Origin: JAJDZL01 sp965220665 | GTDB lineage: Bacteria; Pseudomonadota; Gammaproteobacteria; Arenicellales; JAJDZL01 | Length of the DNA stretch: 64,000 nucleotides | Reading direction: 5' to 3' | Assembly: GCA_965220665.1 (NCBI GenBank) | Contig: CBDCQQ010000005.1 | Location: 1,178,001-1,242,000 of the forward strand | Part shown: positions 1 through 8,412 of the stretch, piece after piece | Numbering within the stretch: the stretch's first letter is position 1 | Layout of the letters: each line of letters begins with the position of its first letter | The notes under the pieces: generated by a model | Told to the model about the DNA's origin: nothing | Database searches by the model: none | Seen by the model: the letters and a program-made list of their open reading frames with translations, nothing else | Translations under genes and position numbers: made by a program

Positions 1-647
1 TCGGGTCTTTCGTCGATCAGCAGCACAATCAGTTCACATTCCGGGTTGTTGGCGGCAATCGAATGTGCGATTTGCTGCAGCATTACAGTTTTACCGGTTT
101 TCGGCGATGAGACGATTAAACCGCGCTGTCCCTTTCCTATGGGTGCGACAAGATCAATGATTCGTGCTGTCAGGTCCTCAGAGCTGCCGTTGCCTCTTTC
201 GAGTCGAATGCGCTCATCTGGATGAAGAGGTGTGAGATTCTCAAAAAGCACCTTATCCTTAAGCTTGTCAAGCGATTCGTTGTTGATTTTTTCAACTTTG
301 AGCAGTGCAAAATAGCGCTCAGAATCTTTAGGCGGGCGTACCAAGCCAGAAACAGTATCACCGGTTCGAAGATTGAAACGGCGGATTTGACTAGGGGAGA
401 CATAGATATCATCAGGTCCGGCGAGGTAGGAACTCATTGGAGAACGTAAAAAACCAAAGCCATCGTGCAGTGCCTCCATGACCCCTTCACCAGTAATGTT
501 GCCACCATTGCGTGTCTCGGCTTTTAGAATCGCGAAAATCTGGTCCTGTTTTCGCATTCTCGCTGCGCCATTTATATTGGCCCTGCGGGCAATTTCGACT
601 AACTCAGTCGGTGATTTAGTTTTCAGTTCAGTTAGGCTGATTCCCAT
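1..647 (-). CDS. rho: Transcription termination factor Rho (N-terminal part, cut by window edge)
   Basis: Rho is the hexameric RNA-dependent ATPase/helicase that ends transcription of untranslated RNA. The visible 215 codons begin MGISLTELKT, contain the N-terminal RNA-binding region (cold-shock-like fold, about residues 50-125) and run through the Walker A loop SPKTGKT (about residue 180) to LLIDERPE, where the window ends. The C-terminal half of the ATPase is outside. The order rho next to trxA on the same strand is common in gammaproteobacteria, trxA being upstream. The ATG at 645-647 follows the expected Rho N-terminus, so the start is well supported. Confidence 0.95.
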   Translation of the reverse strand, partial: MGISLTELKTKSPTELVEIARRANINGAARMRKQDQIFAILKAETRNGGNITGEGVMEALHDGFGFLRSPMSSYLAGPDDIYVSPSQIRRFNLRTGDTVSGLVRPPKDSERYFALLKVEKINNESLDKLKDKVLFENLTPLHPDERIRLERGNGSSEDLTARIIDLVAPIGKGQRGLIVSSPKTGKTVMLQQIAHSIAANNPECELIVLLIDERP

Positions 648-741
648 AAATTGTGCCTCTGTTCAGGCTGTGATTGAAGCGTAGCCTTCCGGCTTTGCTG
701 AAGAAAAGAAAGATTGAATAAATTTGGCAGGAAAAGTTACA

Positions 742-758
742 CACACCTAGCTGGTGTG
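742..758 (-). terminator. Short hairpin between trxA and rho
   Basis: CACACC / GGTGTG arms with a 5-nt loop lie just after the trxA stop; on the minus strand they are followed within a few bases by a short T-rich stretch. This could be a weak terminator or attenuator of trxA ahead of rho. The stem is only 6 bp. Confidence 0.35.
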
Positions 759-791
759 CAGAATGAATTTTATACTCTCCGGAGCGATAGA

Positions 792-1118
792 CTAACAGTA
801 TTCGTCAATGAAAGCAGTCAGTTGGGATTTTGAAACTGCACCAACTTTGGTTGCTTCGACTACTCCACCCTTAAACAGCATCAACGTTGGAATTCCGCGT
901 ATGCCGTAATTGGTCGGTGTCTTTGGGTTTTCATCAATATTTAGTTTGGCGACGATCAGCTTGTCTTGATATTCGTCGGACACCTCTTCCAGAATTGGAG
1001 CAATCATTTTACACGGACCGCACCATTCGGCCCAATAATCGACAATGACTGGAACAGCTGAATTGAGTACCTGATCCTCAAAGGAATCGTCAGTGACATT
1101 AATGATCGCTTCAGACAT
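792..1118 (-). CDS. trxA: Thioredoxin
   Basis: Cytoplasmic disulfide reductase, 108 residues, the usual thioredoxin-1 length. The redox motif WCGPC is at residues 32-36 and the cis-proline segment GIPT near residue 76; the conserved buried Asp is in VDYWAEW. It reduces ribonucleotide reductase, PAPS reductase and other thiol enzymes. It lies upstream of rho on the same strand, the classic trxA-rho arrangement. ATG start at 1118 preceded by a purine-rich region. Confidence 0.97.
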   Translation of the reverse strand: MSEAIINVTDDSFEDQVLNSAVPVIVDYWAEWCGPCKMIAPILEEVSDEYQDKLIVAKLNIDENPKTPTNYGIRGIPTLMLFKGGVVEATKVGAVSKSQLTAFIDEYC

Positions 1119-1864
1119 CTTATCTCTTTTTGTTGACCGGTTAAACTCAGTGTCGTTACAAATACCAAATAACTTTGTAGTTATGGGTCGTTAATTTTAT
1201 TGGGAAATTAATCCGAATTGAATGAATTACAGAGATGCCACTATCGTGACGGTACAGGGTATCCCCGATCCTGTTTCGATGTGATTCATCAAATCTGTCA
1301 GCGCCGCCTTCAAAATCCCTTGAATGCGAAGCAATTGCAGGGTTGAATATTTTAACTAATCCGGTACTTTTGGTGCCGATAGTTTTATTTTGTTTTTAAT
1401 CGAAAATATTCCTGCAGTCAAAACTTCCAATTTCGATGCAGGCCGTTTCTGTCACTATACACTCAGAAAAAATATTACGCAATAGAATTTTTTCAATGAC
1501 AAATGAGAACAAAGATTTGTTCAAAATCGAATATTGAGAACAATTTTTTACTAAACATGCTGTTTGATGTTGTAACGATTGCAAGAAAACACCGTTTTTG
1601 GCACTCTCTTTTGGCTTTGAAAACAGCGCCAAGTTTGACTGCTGCTGAATAATCAACTCAAATTAAATGGCGGTGCCTTAGATTTGGGTGAGCTTCGGCA
1701 GTATAAAATTGAAAGCGAAATCACGCAGTCTTGAAAAATCCGGCGAATACTATTTTTAGCTCTATATAAGCGATAGTATTATTTGTGCAATTACCTAAAG
1801 ACGGCAATCCGCTGTCCATTCACCAAATATAGGTCCAAAAGATTGAAACTCAATCACCGCTGTT
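1119..1864. other. Long intergenic region between divergent trxA and kdsD
   Basis: About 750 bases of AT-rich sequence. It must contain the promoters of trxA (leftward) and kdsD (rightward). A 86-codon open frame at 1396-1656 on the minus strand has no recognisable domain and poor composition. No RNA gene or repeat was recognised. Confidence 0.5.
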
Positions 1865-2458
1865 ATGGAAATTTCCCAAAGAATTAAATATGTGATCGAA
1901 GCTGAAGCAGACGCGATTCGGTCGATCGAAATTACACCAGCATTCGAAGATGCTCTCGAAATGCTCATGTCCTGTGAAGGAAAAATTGTAACAACCGGCA
2001 TGGGAAAGGCTGGACTGAGTGCCAGGAAATTTTCGGTGACACTGTGCTCAACTGGTACCCCGGCTGTTTATATTCATCCAGGCGAAGCAGCTCATGGAGA
2101 TCTCGGTGTGATAGCCGAAACTGATTGCGTTGTCGCATTTTCAACCAGTGGCAAGACACGGGAAGTGATCGAAACACTCAATTTCGGTCAGCATCTCGGA
2201 GTCAACGGGGTGATTGGAATTACCTCTCACGCTGACTCTGAACTGCGAGAGTATTGCGACATCATTCTGGAGATGGGAGTGATTGAAGAGCCTTGTCCAC
2301 TGGGACTTACCCCATCAGCCAGTATTGCGGTTATGAATGCAATTTCGGATGCACTCACGCTTGCACTGATGGAGCAGAAAGGCATCACAAAGCATCAATA
2401 CGGATTGCGTCACCACGGTGGTTATCTCGGTCGAGTTGCCCGACTTGACAACGAGTAG
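1865..2458 (+). CDS. kdsD: SIS-domain sugar-phosphate isomerase, KdsD-like, without CBS domains
   Basis: Predicted D-arabinose-5-phosphate isomerase (ribulose-5-phosphate to arabinose-5-phosphate, first step toward Kdo for LPS). The 197-residue protein is a single SIS domain: TGMGKAG at residues 44-50, the phosphate-binding STSGKTRE at 93-100, HPGEAAHGD at 71-79 and the C-terminal LRHHGGYLG segment. Canonical KdsD is about 320 residues with two CBS domains after SIS; these are missing here. Short SIS-only forms are known in other bacteria. The usual partners kdsC and lptC are not adjacent. Function by homology of the SIS core; another sugar isomerase is possible. Confidence 0.85.
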   Translation: MEISQRIKYVIEAEADAIRSIEITPAFEDALEMLMSCEGKIVTTGMGKAGLSARKFSVTLCSTGTPAVYIHPGEAAHGDLGVIAETDCVVAFSTSGKTREVIETLNFGQHLGVNGVIGITSHADSELREYCDIILEMGVIEEPCPLGLTPSASIAVMNAISDALTLALMEQKGITKHQYGLRHHGGYLGRVARLDNE

Positions 2459-2498
2459 TACCGACTTATTTTGGGAAATACTGAATTGGTTGACATTG

Positions 2499-3491
2499 AT
2501 GCTGAGAACGATCCGACAATGGTGTTGTCCCGATAGAATCACCGAAAATTCCAGTGACTGTTTAAAGCCAAAGGGGTCCGAACAGGCAAGCACCAAATTT
2601 GCCGTTGTAGCAACGAACTCACCACAGCAACACAGGCTACCGTTTACATGTACGTTGGCTTTCTGTACTTTGTTATCAGTCTCCATTCCTGCTTGTGTTG
2701 TGATGCAGGAACCGAGAGTGGAAGTTGGCGAAACTTTTCAAGATTGCTTTGAATGCCCTGAAATGGTGGTTATTGTGCCAGGGTCGTACATGATGGGTTC
2801 GCCTGAGTCCGAGGAGGCGCATCATAGCAGTCAAGAACCGCAGCATCGAGTCGAGATTTCATATCAATTTGCGGTCGGCAAATACGAAGTGACATTCCGC
2901 GAGTGGGATGCATGTGTAGCGGCAGGTGGATGTTCACACAATCCAACTGATATGGGCCGTGGTCGCGGAAACCAACCGGTGGTTGATGTGAACTGGAAAG
3001 ATGCCAAGGAGTACGTGGATTGGCTGAGTCGTAGTACAGGGCAGCAATATCGGCTGCTTTCGGAGTCGGAATGGGAGTATGTAGCTAGAGCAGGAACGAC
3101 TGGTCCGTTTCATTTTGGCTCAACGATTTCGACCGATCAGGCGAACTACGATGGACATTACACCTATGGTGGAGGCAGTCTAGGAACCTACGCAATGAAA
3201 ACGGTTCCGGTTGGTAGTTTTCCAAGCAATGGATTCGGATTACACGATGTTCACGGTAATGTATTTGAGTGGGTTGAAGACTGCTGGCATGATAATTACG
3301 AAGGTGCGCCGGCGGATGGCAGCGCATGGGTTTCGGATGGGGATTGCTCACAACGCGTGTTGCGTGGCGGATCCTATATGAACGAACCATGGGCGCTCCG
3401 CGCTGCGTTTCGCGTCCGGTATAGGGCGACGAGCCCGTGGGCCCGTGTCAGCGACTTTGGGTTCCGTGTCGCTCGCACGCTCGCCCCTTGA
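2499..3491 (+). CDS. Sulfatase-modifying-factor (SUMF1/FGE-like) domain protein, probably exported
   Basis: The C-terminal two thirds is a formylglycine-generating-enzyme-type C-lectin-like domain: VPGSYMMGSPESEE near its start, YEVTFREWDACV, LLSESEWEYVARAG, HDVHGNVFEWVEDCW and the closing RVLRGGSY...DFGFRVAR. The cysteine pair expected after GGSF in true FGEs is absent (the segment reads GGSYMNEPWALR), so sulfatase activation is unlikely; members of this fold also act in other roles. A hydrophobic segment ending in SVSIPAC precedes the domain and resembles a lipoprotein signal, but no convincing start sits right before it. Start codons at 2418 (GTG, overlapping kdsD), 2499 (ATG, chosen) and 2703 (ATG) are all possible. 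Confidence 0.75.
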   Translation: MLRTIRQWCCPDRITENSSDCLKPKGSEQASTKFAVVATNSPQQHRLPFTCTLAFCTLLSVSIPACVVMQEPRVEVGETFQDCFECPEMVVIVPGSYMMGSPESEEAHHSSQEPQHRVEISYQFAVGKYEVTFREWDACVAAGGCSHNPTDMGRGRGNQPVVDVNWKDAKEYVDWLSRSTGQQYRLLSESEWEYVARAGTTGPFHFGSTISTDQANYDGHYTYGGGSLGTYAMKTVPVGSFPSNGFGLHDVHGNVFEWVEDCWHDNYEGAPADGSAWVSDGDCSQRVLRGGSYMNEPWALRAAFRVRYRATSPWARVSDFGFRVARTLAP

Positions 3492-3732
3492 ATCTTTACA
3501 TTATTTAGTCAATGAGGAAAACTGCGTGAGCCCGAACATCTTTCCACAAAAAGCGCAACAATTGTGTCGTCCTGGTTTTGTTGGATGCTGGTGAAAACTT
3601 GGCAGGTGCCAGACAATGGTTTATGAATTAAGCGTGCAAGAATCGCCTAAAACATGAAGTCAAATGGGTGAATTTGCAGGATTTGCAACACATGGAAATT
3701 TATGACTTTAGGATTGTGAAGTAAATATTCCC

Positions 3733-6060
3733 TTATTTATTTAAGTTCTGCAACAAATTCCAGATAGTATGAGGTGTAGCCGGGGGTCTGATCACGATAA
3801 ACTCGCTGCCAACGTTCAATAGATCAGACAGCGCGTTACCGATTGCGCCGGGTGCACCAAGATTAGCGACCTCACCCACACCTTTTACTCCCAGACTGTT
3901 CGTCGTGCAGAGCGTCGGGACTTTGTCTAGTGTGATATTAGGCAAATCCTGGGCCCGCGGTATCTGGTAATCCATCAGGGAACCGCTCAGAATCTGTCCA
4001 GTTTGGTCTTCATCGAATTGAATGCTTTCCATCAGCGAAGTACCAATTGCTTGAGCCCAGGAACCCTGAAGCTGACCATCGCTCTGATGTGGGAACAGTA
4101 CTCGTCCAATATCGTCTACACCAACCAGTTGAATGATTCGAATGACACCTGTTTCCGGGTCGCATTCAAGTTCAACCACGTAGGCGCCACAAGGGTGTGT
4201 TGTATTTTTTCCTTCAAATTTTGCATCTCCAACGCAAGCTAACTGGTTGTCAGGATTCGACTCGATCATCGCTGCAAGATCTTGCAGACTCAACCTTCGG
4301 TCTGTGCCGGGGATGTAATACCCGCCTTCTGAGTAAGCGAGGTCATCAGCATTCACTTCAAGCAGTCTGGAAACCGTGTTTCGAGTATTGTCAAGCATGA
4401 GACGAGCGGCTCGAACCACGGTGTTGCCTGCGATTGCTGTCAGTGAAGAGCCACCCGTACCGCTGCCAACTTCGTATTGAGCTGTATCTCCCTGGACGAC
4501 TTTGACCTTGGATGGATCAATTTCCATCACATCAGCTACCAGCCCGGCGAGTGTCGTGGCGTGGCCTTGACCGCCTGACTGAGTTCCAGTAAATACGTGA
4601 ATCATTCCATCAGCAGCCAGCTTGACTCGACATGCCTCTGAAATTGAGCCTCCTGTTGAGTGCATATACATACCAAGTCCAATGCCGCGCAAGTGTCCCG
4701 CCTGAGCTGCACTCTTACGACGGTCTGGAAAACTGTTCCATTTAGACAATTCAACTGCGCGGTCTAACAGTGCTTCGAAATTACCGCTGTCAATCGTTTG
4801 CCCATTCAGCATGTCATATGGAAGATCTTCCGGTTGAACAAAGTTCCGTCTGCGAAGTACCAACCGGTCAATCTTGAGTTCGAATGCTGCTTTATCCAGC
4901 AGCTGTTCCAACGTACAGACCGTTTCCGGTTTGCCGGCACCGCGATACGCATCAGTTGGTGTTGCATTGGTAAACGCACCTCGGTTTCGAAAATGAAGCT
5001 GCGGAATCTTGTATGTATGTCCAACGACGGTATAAGCATATTGGGAGGCAATCGAAGGTCCGACATAACTCAAATATGCCCCTAAATCTGAAATCGTGTC
5101 ACATTGGTAAGCCGTTATTCGTCCATCTTTGTTGAAACCAATTCTCGCGTAATCCACCCGTGCCCGGCCATGACAATCCGATAAGAAAGACTCCGTTCGG
5201 GTTGCAGTCCATCTGACGGCCTGTCCAAGCTTCCGCGCGGCATACAAAACGAGTGCATACTCGGGATATGGGAAAATCTTCATTCCAAAACTGCCGCCGA
5301 CATCTTTGGTGACGACACGCAGCTCTTCCGGAGGTATATGCAAGATGTCTTCACAGAGCACCCGATGAATCATGTGCACCCCCTGTGTTTGCACATTGAA
5401 GACCCATTGACCGGCCTGAGCATCAAAATGGGCAGCGGCAGATCGCGGTTCGATTGGGGTAATAGCCATTCTGGGATGATGCACTTTGATTGAGATTACA
5501 TGATCTGACTCAGCAAACAACTCTTCGACCTGCTGTTCGTCACCACGAACAAAGTCATAGCAGAGATTGTTCTTCGCTTCATCCCAGATCTGTACAGCTC
5601 CTGTTAATGCCTTTTCGACGTCGCTGTTCGATGGCAGTTCTTCAAATTCAATCTCGATGCATTCTGCCGCATCAATTGCGTTCGCCAAAGTGTCGGCAAC
5701 AACAAAGGCGACTGGTTCACCGACATGACGAACCCGGTCAGTTGCGAGGGCGGGTCTCGTTGGTTTGATTAGGGGTACGCCGTCAGGCCCGGCAAAAGAC
5801 GAGACACAGGGTAATCCACCAACGTCGTCAGCCAATAGATCTGATGCAGTGAAAATCTTGTTAACACCAGGCGACTGAAGTGCGTCTTCGATGTCAATAT
5901 GACTGATGACTGCGTGTGGGTAAGGTGAGCGTACAACGTAACCAACGAGAAATTCATCGTGTGGCAGGTCATCAGCAAATTGTCCGTTACCACTGACCAG
6001 GCGCTCATCTTCCTGTCGCGCTGAGTAGCTTAGCGGTTTCAATTGAGGAGTTTGATCCAA
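3733..6060 (-). CDS. Xanthine dehydrogenase/CO dehydrogenase-family molybdenum-binding subunit
   Basis: Large (775 residues) molybdopterin-cytosine-dinucleotide subunit of a molybdenum hydroxylase. Recognised from the N-terminal a/b hammerhead (residues 15-125), TKDVGGSFGMK at 251-261, the active-site loop AYRGAGKPE at 371-379, which is of the form II/aldehyde-oxidase-like type and not the AYxCSFR of true CO dehydrogenase, and the C-terminal GVKGVGEVANLGAPGA with the catalytic glutamate. Substrate cannot be told. The FAD and 2Fe-2S subunits normally encoded beside it are absent on both sides, so it is an orphan here. It is divergent from bioB across a 230-bp gap. Confidence 0.93.
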   Translation of the reverse strand: MDQTPQLKPLSYSARQEDERLVSGNGQFADDLPHDEFLVGYVVRSPYPHAVISHIDIEDALQSPGVNKIFTASDLLADDVGGLPCVSSFAGPDGVPLIKPTRPALATDRVRHVGEPVAFVVADTLANAIDAAECIEIEFEELPSNSDVEKALTGAVQIWDEAKNNLCYDFVRGDEQQVEELFAESDHVISIKVHHPRMAITPIEPRSAAAHFDAQAGQWVFNVQTQGVHMIHRVLCEDILHIPPEELRVVTKDVGGSFGMKIFPYPEYALVLYAARKLGQAVRWTATRTESFLSDCHGRARVDYARIGFNKDGRITAYQCDTISDLGAYLSYVGPSIASQYAYTVVGHTYKIPQLHFRNRGAFTNATPTDAYRGAGKPETVCTLEQLLDKAAFELKIDRLVLRRRNFVQPEDLPYDMLNGQTIDSGNFEALLDRAVELSKWNSFPDRRKSAAQAGHLRGIGLGMYMHSTGGSISEACRVKLAADGMIHVFTGTQSGGQGHATTLAGLVADVMEIDPSKVKVVQGDTAQYEVGSGTGGSSLTAIAGNTVVRAARLMLDNTRNTVSRLLEVNADDLAYSEGGYYIPGTDRRLSLQDLAAMIESNPDNQLACVGDAKFEGKNTTHPCGAYVVELECDPETGVIRIIQLVGVDDIGRVLFPHQSDGQLQGSWAQAIGTSLMESIQFDEDQTGQILSGSLMDYQIPRAQDLPNITLDKVPTLCTTNSLGVKGVGEVANLGAPGAIGNALSDLLNVGSEFIVIRPPATPHTIWNLLQNLNK

Positions 6061-6290
6061 TGGAGGTCCTGAGACTTACTGACGATTTGAAAAGTGAAAT
6101 ATACAGCAAGAAAGGTACTCGGTTGGAAGGTGACTGGTAATCGACAACATGAAAATCACTTGATTCAATCAGGATTTCCGAACACGAATATCAGATTAAG
6201 TGACTACCGCATTTTGGTGCGGTGATATATATTTAGTTTTGTCCGGCGCCTGCCTATTAGCTGGAATATCAATTAGCGTGTAATTTTCCA

Positions 6291-7301
6291 ATGGTCCAAT
6301 TCAACGAATCTCAAAAATGGTCAGCTTCGGAAGTTCAGGCACTGTTTGACTTGCCGTTCAGTGAACTGCTGTACCAGGCGCAAACTGTTCATCGGCAGTA
6401 TTTTGCTCCGAATGAAGTCCAGAAAAGCCGGCTGGTTAATATTAAAACTGGCGGTTGTCCGGAGGACTGCAAATACTGCAGCCAGTCAATTCGATATGCA
6501 ACGGAAGTTCAACCAAGCAAACTGATGTCGGTCGAAGCGGTGATTGCGGATGCCAAGTCGGCCAAGGCTGATGGTGCCAGTCGATATTGTATGGGTGCAG
6601 CGTGGCGCGGTCCGAAAGCCAGACACATGGACCAGCTGTGTGAGATGATCGGCGAAGTGAAGGCTTTAGGGATGGAGACCTGCATGACTCTTGGGCTGCT
6701 TGATCGTGATCAGGCGATGCAGTTAAAGCAAGCGGGGTTGGATTACTACAATCACAATGTTGATACGTCTCCTGAATACTACGACAAAATCATTACGACG
6801 CGAACATTTGAAGATCGTTTACAAACTATTGGATATGTTCGCGAGGCGGGAATGAAGGTATGCTGTGGCGGTATTCTGGGGATGGGTGAGACACAGCAGG
6901 ATCGCGGCAGTATGCTTCGAGCGTTGGCTAACCTGGAAGAACCGCCGGAAAGTGTACCAATCAATATGCTGGTACCGATTCCTGGAACACCGCTTGAAGG
7001 GGCGAATAAAGTTGAGCCACTTGAATTTATACGCACCATTGCGGTGGCCAGAATCATGCTTCCAAAATCCGTACTTCGACTTTCAGCGGGTCGACGAACC
7101 ATGTCTGAAGAACTTCAGGCGATGTGTTTCTTTGCTGGTGCAAACTCCATTTTTGTTGGCGACCGCTTGTTGACCACCGACAATGTCGAATACGATCACG
7201 ACGCTGCACTGTTCGACAAATTGGGCATCGTGGAGATGCTGCCGGACGTAGATGACGAGCCCCCTTCCAGTACAACCGAATTCAGGGTAGCGGTGTCGTA
7301 A
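6291..7301 (+). CDS. bioB: Biotin synthase
   Basis: Radical SAM enzyme that inserts sulfur into dethiobiotin. The 336-residue protein has the 4Fe-4S motif CPEDCKYC (Cys56, 60, 63), the 2Fe-2S-cluster cysteines in RYCMGAAWRGP, METCMT and KVCCGGILGMGE, and the arginine of RLSAGRRTM. The ATG start gives a standard-length protein. Its stop overlaps the start of the next gene (TAATG), so the two are translationally coupled. The rest of the pathway in this window lies at bioA (42.8 kb) and bioF-bioD (48-50 kb). No clear BirA operator was seen upstream. Confidence 0.97.
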   Translation: MVQFNESQKWSASEVQALFDLPFSELLYQAQTVHRQYFAPNEVQKSRLVNIKTGGCPEDCKYCSQSIRYATEVQPSKLMSVEAVIADAKSAKADGASRYCMGAAWRGPKARHMDQLCEMIGEVKALGMETCMTLGLLDRDQAMQLKQAGLDYYNHNVDTSPEYYDKIITTRTFEDRLQTIGYVREAGMKVCCGGILGMGETQQDRGSMLRALANLEEPPESVPINMLVPIPGTPLEGANKVEPLEFIRTIAVARIMLPKSVLRLSAGRRTMSEELQAMCFFAGANSIFVGDRLLTTDNVEYDHDAALFDKLGIVEMLPDVDDEPPSSTTEFRVAVS

Positions 7302-8005
7302 TGACTGAAATTCCTCAGTTGGTTCAATCATTCTCTCGCGATAATGAGGACCTTCGCGAGTGGACTGAACGGGTATTCACTGACCTTCTGTCCGACCGTG
7401 AGTTCCGATGGCTGTTTTGCAATACGCTGTCATATATGGAACACATTGGTAGTTACAAAATTATGGCGACTCAACAGGGTGATGTCATCGACTACCCCAC
7501 ACTGAAACACTTGAACGAAGAAACCGGGCATGCGGTACTGTTCAAGCGTCATGCAGAAAGATTCAAAGGGTCAGGGTTAGACTATGCTGAATCGCTACTA
7601 ATTGCACCGGCCTATGCCCGGGCTTACTTTTCAAGGCTGGAAGTTTCCATGGTCCGATATTTCGGTCGTGATTCAAACTACCGCACGATTTATCTTTACA
7701 TGTCGCTAATCGTAGAGTTCAGGGCGGTCTGGGCTTACGAAATTCTTGCAGGTTGCATTGAGAAAACAGGGCTTGATTTTTCACTCACAAAACTTCTGGC
7801 AGAAGAGCAGGGCCATCTGAATAGCATGGTTCGCCGTTTAGATGAAGACGGTCAATTTTCTCGACAGCAAGTGGAATATTTCTGGGAGCGAGAACGCTGG
7901 TTATATGTGAGGTTACTTAAAGCGATTGAAAAAAACCGCGGTGCTAAAAAATTCAACTACCACCTCAAACAAGAGACAGAGTCAGCAGCATATTCTGCGG
8001 CATAA
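7301..8005 (+). CDS. Ferritin-like diiron protein coupled to bioB
   Basis: A 234-residue helical protein starting inside the bioB stop codon (TAATG). Candidate diiron ligands are laid out as in four-helix ferritin-like oxidases: E47 in YMEHIGSYK, E74/H77 in LNEETGHAVLF, E139 or E147 in EFRAVWAYE, and E169/H172 in AEEQGHLNSM. No signal peptide or membrane segment. I do not recognise a characterised family. The coupling suggests a role in biotin synthesis, for example supplying the pimeloyl moiety, protecting or repairing BioB, or an iron-dependent oxygenation; this is inference. Diiron assignment rests on the two EExxH motifs. Confidence 0.8.
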   Translation: MTEIPQLVQSFSRDNEDLREWTERVFTDLLSDREFRWLFCNTLSYMEHIGSYKIMATQQGDVIDYPTLKHLNEETGHAVLFKRHAERFKGSGLDYAESLLIAPAYARAYFSRLEVSMVRYFGRDSNYRTIYLYMSLIVEFRAVWAYEILAGCIEKTGLDFSLTKLLAEEQGHLNSMVRRLDEDGQFSRQQVEYFWERERWLYVRLLKAIEKNRGAKKFNYHLKQETESAAYSAA

Positions 8006-8412
8006 AATCCATCTCGTTGAGTCAATCTCTCACTCAGCGTCAAATTCCCGCTTCATTTTGAATGTAGTTGGCTACAAAGTATTTACTGAGTACATTTCAA
8101 AGCCTGATTAACGCTCCTCAATAACCTTTCAGCATGAGTTCAATCAATAGAGAAGACCAATCTCTTATCAAATAAAAGTCAAATGAATAAAATATATTAA
8201 TTCAAAGACTTAAACTGCCATTGTTGCTGTGCTGGCAGGAATTAAAATCAAGTCAGGATGAGTGGAGAATCAATCCACATAGGATGTCTTATTTCTTCTT
8301 TCGGTATTCAATCATCTCTATATCTTCAGAATAATGATACCGTAAAATGTGTTATTCAATTACTTTTGTTTGCGATAAAACAGAGGTACTCGCTAGAATT
8401 ATCAAATAAAAG
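8006..8412. other. Intergenic region, AT-rich, no gene seen
   Basis: Lies between the convergent ends of the diiron gene and the leftward truncated regulator gene. The heptamer-like string atcaaataaaagtcaaat occurs twice (about 8165 and 8400), a short direct repeat of unknown meaning. No coding signal recognised. Confidence 0.4.

Noticed and set aside
1396..1656. 86-codon minus frame between trxA and kdsD
   Set aside because: No domain, weak composition and no RBS.
6061..6290. BirA operator upstream of bioB
   Set aside because: No TTGTAAAC-type inverted repeat with the proper spacing was found; the palindromic look of aattagcgtgtaatt is too weak.
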